Shown one piece after another: positions 1 through 7,781 of a DNA stretch of 64,000 nt. Each line of letters opens with the position of its first letter. Position 1 is the first letter of the stretch. This DNA is from Chryseobacterium camelliae. GTDB lineage: Bacteria > Bacteroidota > Bacteroidia > Flavobacteriales > Weeksellaceae. The notes below the pieces were generated by a model that saw nothing but the letters and a program-made list of their open reading frames with translations, did no database searches and was not told the origin of the DNA. The translations under genes and the position numbers were made by a program. The DNA lies in contig NZ_JAUTAL010000001.1 of the NCBI RefSeq assembly GCF_030818575.1, positions 186,001 to 250,000 of the forward strand, given 5' to 3'.

Positions 1-810
1 CTGGGCTCCGGTAAGATCAAAAGGGAGGCAATGGTCATAAAAATCAGTGAAATGTTTTCCGATCACTGGAAAAGGATTCCCTCTGGAATGCGTTTTATGA
101 TGGCGTTTCTTCAGTCCGTATCCAAGCTGGAAGAAAAAAGACTCTTCAAATTTTAATCTGTGATCTGCTTTTTCAGCGTGCTCCGTATCTTTCGGGAAAT
201 GGATGTTAAGGTAGGTGTGCTGCCTGGACAGAAAACCGAATGCTTTGGTAATATAGCCGGGAAGGTTTTCCTGAATAAGTTCCGGGATTTCTTTGCAGAT
301 ATTTTTCAGCACTACCTGGAAAAATCTTTGATTCAGACCTCTTTTAACGAGTTTCTCAGAACTGGGGTAAATGGGCTTCAGCCTGTTGTCATTTTCCTTT
401 TTTTCTTCGGCTTCAATCTCCGGATGGGGCATGGAAAACTGGCCATTGAAAAAGTTTACTTTTCCGAAAATATAGACTTCACGGCCTACAGGCAGCTGTT
501 CCTTGAGCCATTTGGAATACTGGAACCAGACTAGGTCCATGGTTCCCGTATCATCACTGAATTTTGCAGAAAGCCTTTTAGTCTTACCGTTCTGAATTTC
601 CTGTACCTGGGAAATCCTGCCTTTCAGCTGAATCTCCTGGCTGGCCTCGTGCAGACGGGATACTTTGTATATTTTGCTTTTATCCAGGTAACGGATAGGA
701 TAGAAGTTCAGGAGATCTTCCACAGTAGTCATTCCCAGGATGCTCCTGATTAATTTCGCTCTCTCCGGGCCGATCCCTTTTACGTATTCTATGGAAGTTT
801 CTAAAGTCAT
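1..810 (-). CDS. recG: ATP-dependent DNA helicase RecG (N-terminal part, cut by left edge)
   Basis: RecG remodels stalled replication forks and Holliday junctions by branch migration. The frame is open from an ATG at 808-810 to base 1, giving 270 codons. Residues 11-18 read KGIGPERA, followed by a TVEDLLNFYPIRYLD segment, typical of the RecG wedge-domain start. The last visible residues are LPFDLTGAQ, the conserved beginning of the RecG helicase core (Q-motif region). RecG is usually about 690-700 residues, so more than half of the gene, including all the ATPase motifs, lies outside the window. No frameshift is visible in the part shown. The identification rests on these two signatures and is strong. 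Confidence 0.93.
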   Translation of the reverse strand, partial: MTLETSIEYVKGIGPERAKLIRSILGMTTVEDLLNFYPIRYLDKSKIYKVSRLHEASQEIQLKGRISQVQEIQNGKTKRLSAKFSDDTGTMDLVWFQYSKWLKEQLPVGREVYIFGKVNFFNGQFSMPHPEIEAEEKKENDNRLKPIYPSSEKLVKRGLNQRFFQVVLKNICKEIPELIQENLPGYITKAFGFLSRQHTYLNIHFPKDTEHAEKADHRLKFEESFFFQLGYGLKKRHHKTHSRGNPFPVIGKHFTDFYDHCLPFDLTGAQ

Positions 811-883
811 GAAAAATGAGCCTCTAATTTCGGGAAAATAGAGTAAACTTTAAAATCTAATGATCAAAACTTCTACGGAACTT

Positions 884-1417
884 TTAATTTTTCAATTTGG
901 ATTTAAATTTTTTCTGGTATTCTTCCCATTGCTGCCGGGTACGTATCTTTTTGTACAGGTTCTTGGATATCAGTTCCAGGTAAGGCTCAAGTTCACGGGC
1001 AGAAAGTTCTCCCTGCAGAAGGGTAATGGGACTTCCCGTTTCATCCAGAAATACAGTGCTGGGTACTGCAGCTACATTCATATATTGAGTAAATTCATGA
1101 AGTGAATTTTTACCTTTTTTACGGGTATGATCAGGGTTTGAGAATTTCCTTTCAAATATATTGACGGTCCTCTTTTCCTCTGCATTAAATTTTACCGGAT
1201 AAAAATTTTCATTCAGCATCTCAGTGATAACCGTATTTCCATACGTTGTCTTATCCATGATTTTACATGGGCCACACCAGTCTGCATAGAAATCGATCAG
1301 TATTTTTTTTGGATGCTGTTTCTGGGCATTCAGGGCTTCTTCAATAGTCATCCATTTAACCTGGGCAAAACTGAAGCTTAGCCAGAAGAGGCAAATAATG
1401 CTTAGTATTTTCTTCAT
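884..1417 (-). CDS. Secreted thioredoxin-fold protein (WCGPC)
   Basis: This is an exported thioredoxin-like thiol-disulfide protein of about 177 residues. An N-terminal signal peptide (MKK, hydrophobic stretch, SFAQ) is followed by a thioredoxin domain with the redox motif WCGPC at about residues 47-51. The cis-Pro segment AVPSTVFLD follows later. The frame is open to an ATG at 1447, but that adds ten residues before the signal peptide, so the ATG at 1415-1417 is preferred. The domain resembles the thioredoxin_7/DsbD-gamma type, which keeps periplasmic disulfides reduced. It ends about 70 bp from the recG start and lies just downstream of the first peptide transporter gene on the same strand, so cotranscription with it is possible. 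The partner protein is not known. Confidence 0.85.
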   Translation of the reverse strand: MKKILSIICLFWLSFSFAQVKWMTIEEALNAQKQHPKKILIDFYADWCGPCKIMDKTTYGNTVITEMLNENFYPVKFNAEEKRTVNIFERKFSNPDHTRKKGKNSLHEFTQYMNVAAVPSTVFLDETGSPITLLQGELSARELEPYLELISKNLYKKIRTRQQWEEYQKKFKSKLKN

Positions 1418-1460
1418 GACTTGTATATTATAAGTAAAAATAAGCATTATTTGCGGATTC

Positions 1461-2972
1461 CTATTTTACATCCTGCATTAATTTTCTAACATATGGGGAA
1501 ATAATAATGAGAAGGACACCTGCGATTACGGAATACAGTCCCAGCTGTTTATAGCCTTCGGTATAGGTGATCAGGGCATCATAATTTGACGAGCCTTCCT
1601 TTGCCGTTGCCATTTGGGCACCAATGATTCCGGCAACGTACTGTCCATAAGCAGAAGCCAAGAACCACATTCCCATCATAACACCCTGTAACTTATTCGT
1701 GGAAAGCTTTGTCATGATGGAAAGACCGATAGGAGAGAGGCACATTTCACCCAGGGTAATAATGAAAAGGGCGATGGTAAATATGCTTAACGAAGTAATT
1801 CCTAGGCTATTGGCAAAATAGCGGGTAGCAAATATGACATAGTATCCAAGACCCAGGAAGAGGAAGCCGAGACCGAATTTAATAATCGTATTCGGTTCGA
1901 TTTTCCTTTTGCCCAACCAAATCCACAGCAAGCCGAGAGGAACAGCCAGCAGAAGGATAAAAAAAGCTCCTCCTGAGTTATTAACTCCGTTAGGATTAAG
2001 ATTGAAAAGATCCCTGTTCAGGTTCTTGGCTGCGAAAATACTCAGTGAGCCTCCACTCTGTTCATAAATGCCCCAGAAAATAATGGAGAAGATGATAAAG
2101 ACCAATGCGGCAATGAGTTTATTTCTTTCTGCAGGCGTTACTTTGGTCATTTCATATAAAAGATAGAGCAGCGTTAGGGGGCCAACAATATACATAAAGT
2201 AGTTGGTGTACTGAGGAACCGAAACCATAGTCATGATGAGTGGAATAATGGCCAATGTTCCTATATAAACAGCTATTTCCTGCCATTTTTTTATTTTTCT
2301 CTCAGGCTGATCTGATAATGGATGTCCAGGCTGCAACCCGATAGGGCCCAGTTTTTTTTGTGTGAATACAAAATTGATAAGGCTGATCACCATCACCACA
2401 GCAGCAAGGCTGAATGCTATATTCCAGGTTTTATCATGGGGGATATAATCAGAAAAAACGTCTCCCTGCCCAATGGCAACGCAGAAGTACCCTCCAAGAA
2501 GCGCCCCAAGGTTAATCCCTGCGTAAAACAACGTAAAACCGGCATCAGTTCTTGTATCTCCGGACCTATATAGTTTCCCGACCATAGTGGAAATGTTCGG
2601 CTTAAAAAAGCCGGTGCCGATAATCGTAAATGAAATTCCGAAGAAAAAATAATCATGTGGATTCAGGGAAAGGATAATACTTCCGGCAATCATCAGAAGC
2701 CCGCCCCAGAAAAGCGACTTCCTGAAGCCGAGGATTTTATCTGCAAATAATCCCCCCACAAATGTGAATGCATATACAAAAGCCTGGGTTGCGCCGTACT
2801 GAAGGTTGGCTTTTTCTTCACCAAACCCTAATTGGGAAATCATAAATACAACAAGCATTCCCCGCATGCCGTAAAAGCAGAAGCGTTCCCACATTTCGGA
2901 AAAGAAAAGGTTCCAGATCTGAGTAGGGTATTTTCCTTTAAAATCCCGTATTTCATCTAAAGTTAAGTTCAT
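1461..2972 (-). CDS. POT/PTR2 family proton-dependent peptide transporter (copy 1)
   Basis: This is a 503-residue inner-membrane MFS transporter of the proton-dependent oligopeptide (POT) family, which imports di- and tripeptides with protons. The family's first-helix signature EMWERFCFYGMRG is present near residue 27. The PTR2 signature (GTGFFKPNISTMVG, then FYAGINLGALLG) follows at about residues 120-155. The hydrophobic profile fits 12-14 helices over the whole length. It is the first of three POT genes read in the same direction here, upstream of a secreted dipeptidyl peptidase, which suggests peptide scavenging. Start: the ATG at 2970-2972. The substrate range cannot be told from sequence. 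Confidence 0.9.
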   Translation of the reverse strand: MNLTLDEIRDFKGKYPTQIWNLFFSEMWERFCFYGMRGMLVVFMISQLGFGEEKANLQYGATQAFVYAFTFVGGLFADKILGFRKSLFWGGLLMIAGSIILSLNPHDYFFFGISFTIIGTGFFKPNISTMVGKLYRSGDTRTDAGFTLFYAGINLGALLGGYFCVAIGQGDVFSDYIPHDKTWNIAFSLAAVVMVISLINFVFTQKKLGPIGLQPGHPLSDQPERKIKKWQEIAVYIGTLAIIPLIMTMVSVPQYTNYFMYIVGPLTLLYLLYEMTKVTPAERNKLIAALVFIIFSIIFWGIYEQSGGSLSIFAAKNLNRDLFNLNPNGVNNSGGAFFILLLAVPLGLLWIWLGKRKIEPNTIIKFGLGFLFLGLGYYVIFATRYFANSLGITSLSIFTIALFIITLGEMCLSPIGLSIMTKLSTNKLQGVMMGMWFLASAYGQYVAGIIGAQMATAKEGSSNYDALITYTEGYKQLGLYSVIAGVLLIIISPYVRKLMQDVK

Positions 2973-2993
2973 GTCTGACTAGGGTATATGTAA

Positions 2994-3983
2994 TTAATTT
3001 TCTGACTGATCCCGGTCCAGCTCGAACCGTATCCTGTCCTGATCTATAATTTGTTTTAATTCTTCCTCTTTAGGAAGGTATAATAAATATTTACTGGCAA
3101 AAAGGTTGTTCTTGTCATTGAGCACAGAATACTTCACAATGGTTTCATCTTTTTCAGAACACAGCAGGATTCCAAGAGTTGGGTTATCACCTTCAACACG
3201 CTTCAGGTCATCGTACATTCTTACATACATATCGATCTGCCCGATATCCTGATGGGAAAGTTCTCCCGTTTTCAGATCAATGAGCACGAAACATTTTAGT
3301 ATGTAATTGTAAAAGACAAGATCTATATAAAAGTCTGAAGTATCGGTAGCAATGTGCTGCTGCCTTGCTACAAAGGCAAAGCCTCTCCCGAATTCCAGCA
3401 GGAATTTCTGGATGTGGTCAATAATAGCGGTTTCAAGGTCTTTTTCTGAAATTTTCTCGTCCGGTTTCAATCCCAGGAATTCAAAGACGTATGGATCTTT
3501 CAGTACATTCTGAATGGTTTCTTCAGACGTTTTACGATGTTCCAGAATTCTTTCATAAGCCAGCGAATTGATCTGCCTTTTCAGGTTTCTCACATTCCAG
3601 TTGTTTTCTATTGCTTCCTTTAGATAATAGTCTCTTTTTGTTTTATCGCTCTGGCTGGACAGCAGTCTGTAGTGTGACCAGCTTAATTGTTGAGACAATG
3701 TGTCAACAATTGGGAACGCCTGGTAAAACTTGCGCATATTGGATAAATTAGTATAATCAAATCCTTTTCCAAATTCAGTGGTAAGCTGCCGGGAGAGATT
3801 TTTCAGGGTGTAGCTTCCGTATTCTGCCCTTTCTTTTCCTTTCTGTTGGTCTTCCACGATTAATTTTCCGATTTGCCAGTAGGTAAGCAGGAGGGTGGAG
3901 TTCGCTATCCGAAACACTTTTTCGCGCGACTGCTGTATAAGATCCTTTATGGAATGAAATAAAGAGCTTTCGGAAACTTCCAT
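2994..3983 (-). CDS. YhcG-like PDDEXK nuclease family protein (DUF1016)
   Basis: This 329-residue protein has the two-part layout of the YhcG/DUF1016 family. An N-terminal helical domain (LLTYWQIGKLIVEDQQ, later YGSYTLKNLSRQL) is followed by a C-terminal PDDEXK-type nuclease fold. The putative catalytic segment reads SDFYIDLVFYN and then VLIDLKTGEL, giving a D...D-x-K core. Members occur in many bacteria, often as accessory genes near restriction or defence loci, but their role is poorly defined. Here it sits between two peptide transporter genes, 21 bp upstream of POT copy 1 and downstream of the POT copy 2 terminator. It therefore probably has its own promoter and may be a later insertion. 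Start: the ATG at 3981-3983. Confidence 0.85.
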   Translation of the reverse strand: MEVSESSLFHSIKDLIQQSREKVFRIANSTLLLTYWQIGKLIVEDQQKGKERAEYGSYTLKNLSRQLTTEFGKGFDYTNLSNMRKFYQAFPIVDTLSQQLSWSHYRLLSSQSDKTKRDYYLKEAIENNWNVRNLKRQINSLAYERILEHRKTSEETIQNVLKDPYVFEFLGLKPDEKISEKDLETAIIDHIQKFLLEFGRGFAFVARQQHIATDTSDFYIDLVFYNYILKCFVLIDLKTGELSHQDIGQIDMYVRMYDDLKRVEGDNPTLGILLCSEKDETIVKYSVLNDKNNLFASKYLLYLPKEEELKQIIDQDRIRFELDRDQSEN

Positions 3984-3993
3984 CGTACGAAAA

Positions 3994-4024
3994 TAAAAAA
4001 AACCTCTGACTTTGCAGAGGTTTA
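3994..4024 (-). terminator. Intrinsic terminator of POT copy 2
   Basis: A 9-bp stem (AAACCTCTG/CAGAGGTTT, loop ACTTTG) is followed on the minus strand by a run of T (plus-strand A run at 3994-4000). It sits about 20 bp past the stop of the POT gene at 4043, and the next minus-strand gene starts immediately after it. Confidence 0.85.
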
Positions 4025-4042
4025 AAGAATATTTGTTTATGC

Positions 4043-5797
4043 TTAGTTCACACCATGCATCATTTTCTTAAGTATCGGCGATATAAGTGCCAGAATTACG
4101 GCAGCAATACCGCACAGGATCACGAATACCATGAAGAATTCAAAAAGGTTATGAATTTCAAATCCAGCAAACACAGGGTTTTCTAACGGCAATTGTGCTT
4201 TTTCAAAAGCTGCGGCCTGTTCTGTAGTAAGAGTTACTTTTTTATCAAGGACATCCTGTAGATTGATGCCCATCTCCTGAGCTTTTTTGAATTTATCACC
4301 GGTAGCTGGGATCAATGCACCCAGAGACCCCGCAAGAGCATATCCTGCTGCATTGGAAATAAAGAATACACCGTATAATAATGATGCAAATCTTTTAGGA
4401 GCTAATTTACCTACCAGGGATAATCCGATTGGAGACAAGCAAAGCTCACCCATGGTCTGGATGAAATACAACAGCATTAGCCATTTAATAGCCAGCAGCC
4501 CGGAATTTCCTAAATCTTTTACATTATGCGCAATGATAAAATAACTTAAGGCAATTAAGGCAAGACCCATCGCCTGCTTCATAGGGGAAACCGGCTCTTT
4601 TCCTTTGGCTCTTAACTTATCCCAGATCAAACTGAAAGGTACTGCCAGGATCACTACGAAAATCCCGTTGAAGATCTGAACCATGGAAGGGGGCATATTC
4701 CACCCGAATATACTTCTGTCTGTCTGGTTATCAGCAATGAACGTTAATGATGATCCTGCCTGCTCAAAGGCTGCCCAGAAGAAAATAATAAAGAAAGATA
4801 CGATATAGATTACCCAGATTCTATGTCTTTCTACTTTATTTTCAGCAGAAGTCATGATCAGGAAAGCCAGGGAAATACCTGCTGCATAAATGAACGGATA
4901 AATGATTCCTTTGATCAGCTGTCCCATTTCTACAGAATTTAAACCGAATTCTCCTACCAAAAGGTATCTGAACACAAAAAACAGAACAACAAAGATCACT
5001 CCGGTAAATGCAAGGAACTTATTGGAGAATTTTGCGGTCTGGGTTTCACCTTCTTCAAAATCTGCACTGGTGTTGTTTTTCGGCAATCCTCCGATAGGTC
5101 TTCCTTCAGGTGTTACCACATATTTGTTCTTGAGGATAAAGAAGGTCACGGTTCCTACCACCATTGCGATAGAAGCAGCCAGGAATCCCCATTTAAACGC
5201 AAAGATATCTCTTACTCCTGTAGCGGCATCCTTTACGTCTCCTACGTATGGGCAGATGAACTGGCCTAAAAAAGCACCGATATTGATTCCCATGTAGAAA
5301 ATAGTGAATGCAGAGTCGAGTTTTGATTTTTCCTGCTTAGGATATAGGCTTCCCACCATAGAGGAAATGTTCGGCTTGAAAAACCCATTACCGAAAATAA
5401 TCACGAAAAGGGCTAGCCACATAATCAGCTTGGCACTCCCTAGATCAGCCGAAAAACTGGATGCACTGATGAACAGTAAAAACTGTCCGATAGCCATTAA
5501 AGATCCACCGATCAGAATTGCATTCCTGTTTCCAATATATTTATCAGCAATAAAACCACCCAAAAGAGGTGTCAAATAACACAAAGCTAGAAATCCACCG
5601 TAAATGATTGCAGCATCCGCTTCTTTAATCAATAAGGAATTTACCATAAAGAGCGTCAACAAAGCTCTCATTCCATAAAAATTAAAACGCTCCCACATTT
5701 CTGTTCCGAAAAGCACCCATAAACCTTTCGGGTGTCTGGAACCTTTTTTCTCTACCCATTCATCCGGTTTCGGACTTAATGCTTCAGTATTATCCAT
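4043..5797 (-). CDS. POT/PTR2 family proton-dependent peptide transporter (copy 2)
   Basis: This is a proton-coupled oligopeptide importer of about 584 residues. It carries the family signatures EMWERFNFYGMRA near the N-terminus and GNGFFKPNISSMVG with FYMGINIGAFLG further in. The frame opens upstream at 5854. However, a TATATTTG -7 element lies at 5825-5832, inside that extension, so the ATG at 5795-5797 (MDNTEALS) is the likely start. It is longer than copy 1 mainly because of a soluble stretch near the C-terminus (about QEMGINLQDVLDKKV) between the last helices. It has its own promoter and terminator, so the three POT genes are not one simple operon. Confidence 0.9.
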   Translation of the reverse strand: MDNTEALSPKPDEWVEKKGSRHPKGLWVLFGTEMWERFNFYGMRALLTLFMVNSLLIKEADAAIIYGGFLALCYLTPLLGGFIADKYIGNRNAILIGGSLMAIGQFLLFISASSFSADLGSAKLIMWLALFVIIFGNGFFKPNISSMVGSLYPKQEKSKLDSAFTIFYMGINIGAFLGQFICPYVGDVKDAATGVRDIFAFKWGFLAASIAMVVGTVTFFILKNKYVVTPEGRPIGGLPKNNTSADFEEGETQTAKFSNKFLAFTGVIFVVLFFVFRYLLVGEFGLNSVEMGQLIKGIIYPFIYAAGISLAFLIMTSAENKVERHRIWVIYIVSFFIIFFWAAFEQAGSSLTFIADNQTDRSIFGWNMPPSMVQIFNGIFVVILAVPFSLIWDKLRAKGKEPVSPMKQAMGLALIALSYFIIAHNVKDLGNSGLLAIKWLMLLYFIQTMGELCLSPIGLSLVGKLAPKRFASLLYGVFFISNAAGYALAGSLGALIPATGDKFKKAQEMGINLQDVLDKKVTLTTEQAAAFEKAQLPLENPVFAGFEIHNLFEFFMVFVILCGIAAVILALISPILKKMMHGVN

Positions 5798-5824
5798 TTT
5801 ATTGTTAATTTTTGTTAAGACTGA

Positions 5825-5854
5825 CAAATATAGTTTTTTTTGGGTTGTCGGCAA
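5825..5854 (-). promoter_or_regulatory. Promoter of POT copy 2 (TTG-N19-TATATTTG)
   Basis: On the minus strand a TTG at 5852-5854 is followed after 19 bp by TATATTTG (plus strand CAAATATA, 5825-5832), matching the Bacteroidota -33/-7 pattern. It predicts a transcript start near 5819, just before the ATG at 5797. Confidence 0.7.
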
Positions 5855-5874
5855 GGTTTAATTTTACAATTGCC

Positions 5875-5902
5875 AAAAAAAGCTGCAGAAGAGTTCTGCA
5901 GC
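5875..5902 (-). terminator. Intrinsic terminator of POT copy 3
   Basis: A 9-bp stem (GCTGCAGAA/TTCTGCAGC, loop of 3) is followed on the minus strand by seven T. It lies about 30 bp past the stop codon of the gene ending at 5929. Confidence 0.85.
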
Positions 5903-5928
5903 CTGATTAATGGTTGTATTGTCCAGGC

Positions 5929-7608
5929 TTAATGCCCTTTTTCTTTCATAATCCTGTTTAGCCTTTTCAGCATGGAAAACCCTAATAATGTGGCGAATAT
6001 CAGCAGCCCGAAATTGACCAGGAAGTAATTCATTTTATTGTCATAGCTGTACCATGTACTTGCCAGAATCCCCGAAAGCTTGTTGCCTACAGAGTTCGCC
6101 AGGAAAAAACCTCCCATCATTAAGGCAGTAATCCTCGCCGGCGAAAGCTTGGATACAAATGATAATCCCATTGGTGAAAGGCAGAGTTCTCCTATAGTAA
6201 TAGCGCCATAACCGGCCACGAGCCACCAGGCAGATACCTTGACGGAGCCATTGTCACCGGCTGCCACAGCAGCAACCATCACCAGGCAGGACAAGGCTGA
6301 AATAAATAATCCTAAGACAATTTTGGTGGGCGTTAAAGGTTCTTTTCCCTTTCTTCTCAGAAATGCCCAAAATCCTACTATGACGGGTGTTAAAGCAATC
6401 ACCCAGAACGGATTAATGGATTGAAACAGCTCAGTATTATACAGATATACTTTCTTTTGCGGATTTTTTTCCAGCTCTGAACGCTGTTCCGGTGAAATAT
6501 TTTTAAAATACACATCTTTTCCGGTTTGCTTTAAGCTTTTTCCGTCTTTATCTTTTTGAGACTGGAATTGGTCATCGTAGACTGGCACTTCGCTGTCTGT
6601 ATAACTCTTTCCATCCACCATGTAGATGTCTTCCAGGGGTTTTTCCATAATGGCAGGCACACTTCTGTCCGTATAATAATTGGCCCATCTCGTTAAAGCC
6701 GTTCCGTTTTGTTTAAAGACAGCCCAGAAAAACATGCTGATCATAAACACTGAGAGAAGAGCACCGATGGATGACTTTTCTTCAGGTTTTGCCTTGAAAT
6801 ACAGTGATGCATAAAAGTAAATAACCGGGATACAGGCAAAAATAAACGCATCGGTACTATCGCTGCCGAAAATATTTCCCGGAATAAACCATCCTCCGGC
6901 CCCGAAAATAATAGCCGGCAAGAATACTTTTACCAGAATCTCGGACAGTTTCGTATCTCCTTCCTGTACAGGTTTCATCTGCGCTGCGTGGATATAGTGT
7001 TTTCTACCGACCGTAAAAATAACCAGCCCGACCAGCATCCCGACACCGGCGGTAATGAAAGCTTCTCCCCATCCGAATTTATTCCGCATAAACGCCGCAA
7101 TAATATTACAGATGAAGGCCCCGATATTGATCCCCATATAAAAAATGTTGTACCCCGAGTCCTTATTCGCTTTGTAAGGCTCTTCAGAATACAGGTTTCC
7201 CAGAAGGGTGGAAATAGTAGGCTTGAAAAAGCCGTTCCCGATAATAATCAATGCCAGTGACGTATAAAATAAGGTAAGATCCTTGAAGACACCCATCCCG
7301 ACATATCCGGCTGCCATAAGGATCCCTCCCAGGTAAATAGATTTGATGTATCCTAAAACCCGGTCGGCTAAAAAACCTCCAATGAAAGGAGTGAGATAGG
7401 TTAGGGCAATATAGGTCCCGAAAATATCGTCGGCGGTTTTGTCAGGAAGTCCCAGACCGCCTTTCAGGCCGGTAGGTTCAATGACATACAGAACGAAGAT
7501 TCCGAGGATCAGGTAATACCCGAAACGCTCCCACATTTCCGTAAAAAAGAGAAACGGCAGCCCTTTAGGATGTTTGGCTTTCATAGATGCAAATTTCAAA
7601 TCTTTCAA
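5929..7608 (-). CDS. POT/PTR2 family proton-dependent peptide transporter (copy 3)
   Basis: This is a 559-residue peptide/proton symporter of the POT family. Signatures are EMWERFGYYLILG near residue 25, GNGFFKPTISTLLG and FYMGINIGAFIC. It differs from the other two copies by a long hydrophilic insert at roughly residues 315-395 (from PLEDIYMVDGKSYTD to NPQKKVYLYN) between two membrane helices, which the shorter copies lack. The likely start is the ATG at 7606-7608. A second ATG eight codons later is also possible. It has a dedicated terminator. The spread of three diverged paralogues suggests different peptide preferences, but that is inference. Confidence 0.88.
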   Translation of the reverse strand: MKDLKFASMKAKHPKGLPFLFFTEMWERFGYYLILGIFVLYVIEPTGLKGGLGLPDKTADDIFGTYIALTYLTPFIGGFLADRVLGYIKSIYLGGILMAAGYVGMGVFKDLTLFYTSLALIIIGNGFFKPTISTLLGNLYSEEPYKANKDSGYNIFYMGINIGAFICNIIAAFMRNKFGWGEAFITAGVGMLVGLVIFTVGRKHYIHAAQMKPVQEGDTKLSEILVKVFLPAIIFGAGGWFIPGNIFGSDSTDAFIFACIPVIYFYASLYFKAKPEEKSSIGALLSVFMISMFFWAVFKQNGTALTRWANYYTDRSVPAIMEKPLEDIYMVDGKSYTDSEVPVYDDQFQSQKDKDGKSLKQTGKDVYFKNISPEQRSELEKNPQKKVYLYNTELFQSINPFWVIALTPVIVGFWAFLRRKGKEPLTPTKIVLGLFISALSCLVMVAAVAAGDNGSVKVSAWWLVAGYGAITIGELCLSPMGLSFVSKLSPARITALMMGGFFLANSVGNKLSGILASTWYSYDNKMNYFLVNFGLLIFATLLGFSMLKRLNRIMKEKGH

Positions 7609-7729
7609 AAATAGGTTTTTAATTTTAATTGATAAAATAAATTGAATTGGCCATTGTAATGAACAGCATTAATGGTCTTATGGGGATAAACTCTTCAACA
7701 TTTTAAATGCTGAAGGATTGTTCAAATAA

Positions 7730-7762
7730 AAACAAATCCCTTTTAAAAACTTAAAAGGGATT
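7730..7762 (-). terminator. Intrinsic terminator of the dipeptidyl peptidase gene
   Basis: A 12-bp perfect stem (AATCCCTTTTAA/TTAAAAGGGATT, 4-base loop) is followed on the minus strand by a T-rich tract. It begins about 20 bp beyond the stop of the gene at 7782. Confidence 0.8.
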
Positions 7763-7781
7763 AAATACTCTATTATTTATA

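Noticed and set aside
160..534. 124-codon plus-strand frame
   Set aside because: Antisense to the recG reading frame, which is confirmed by conserved motifs.
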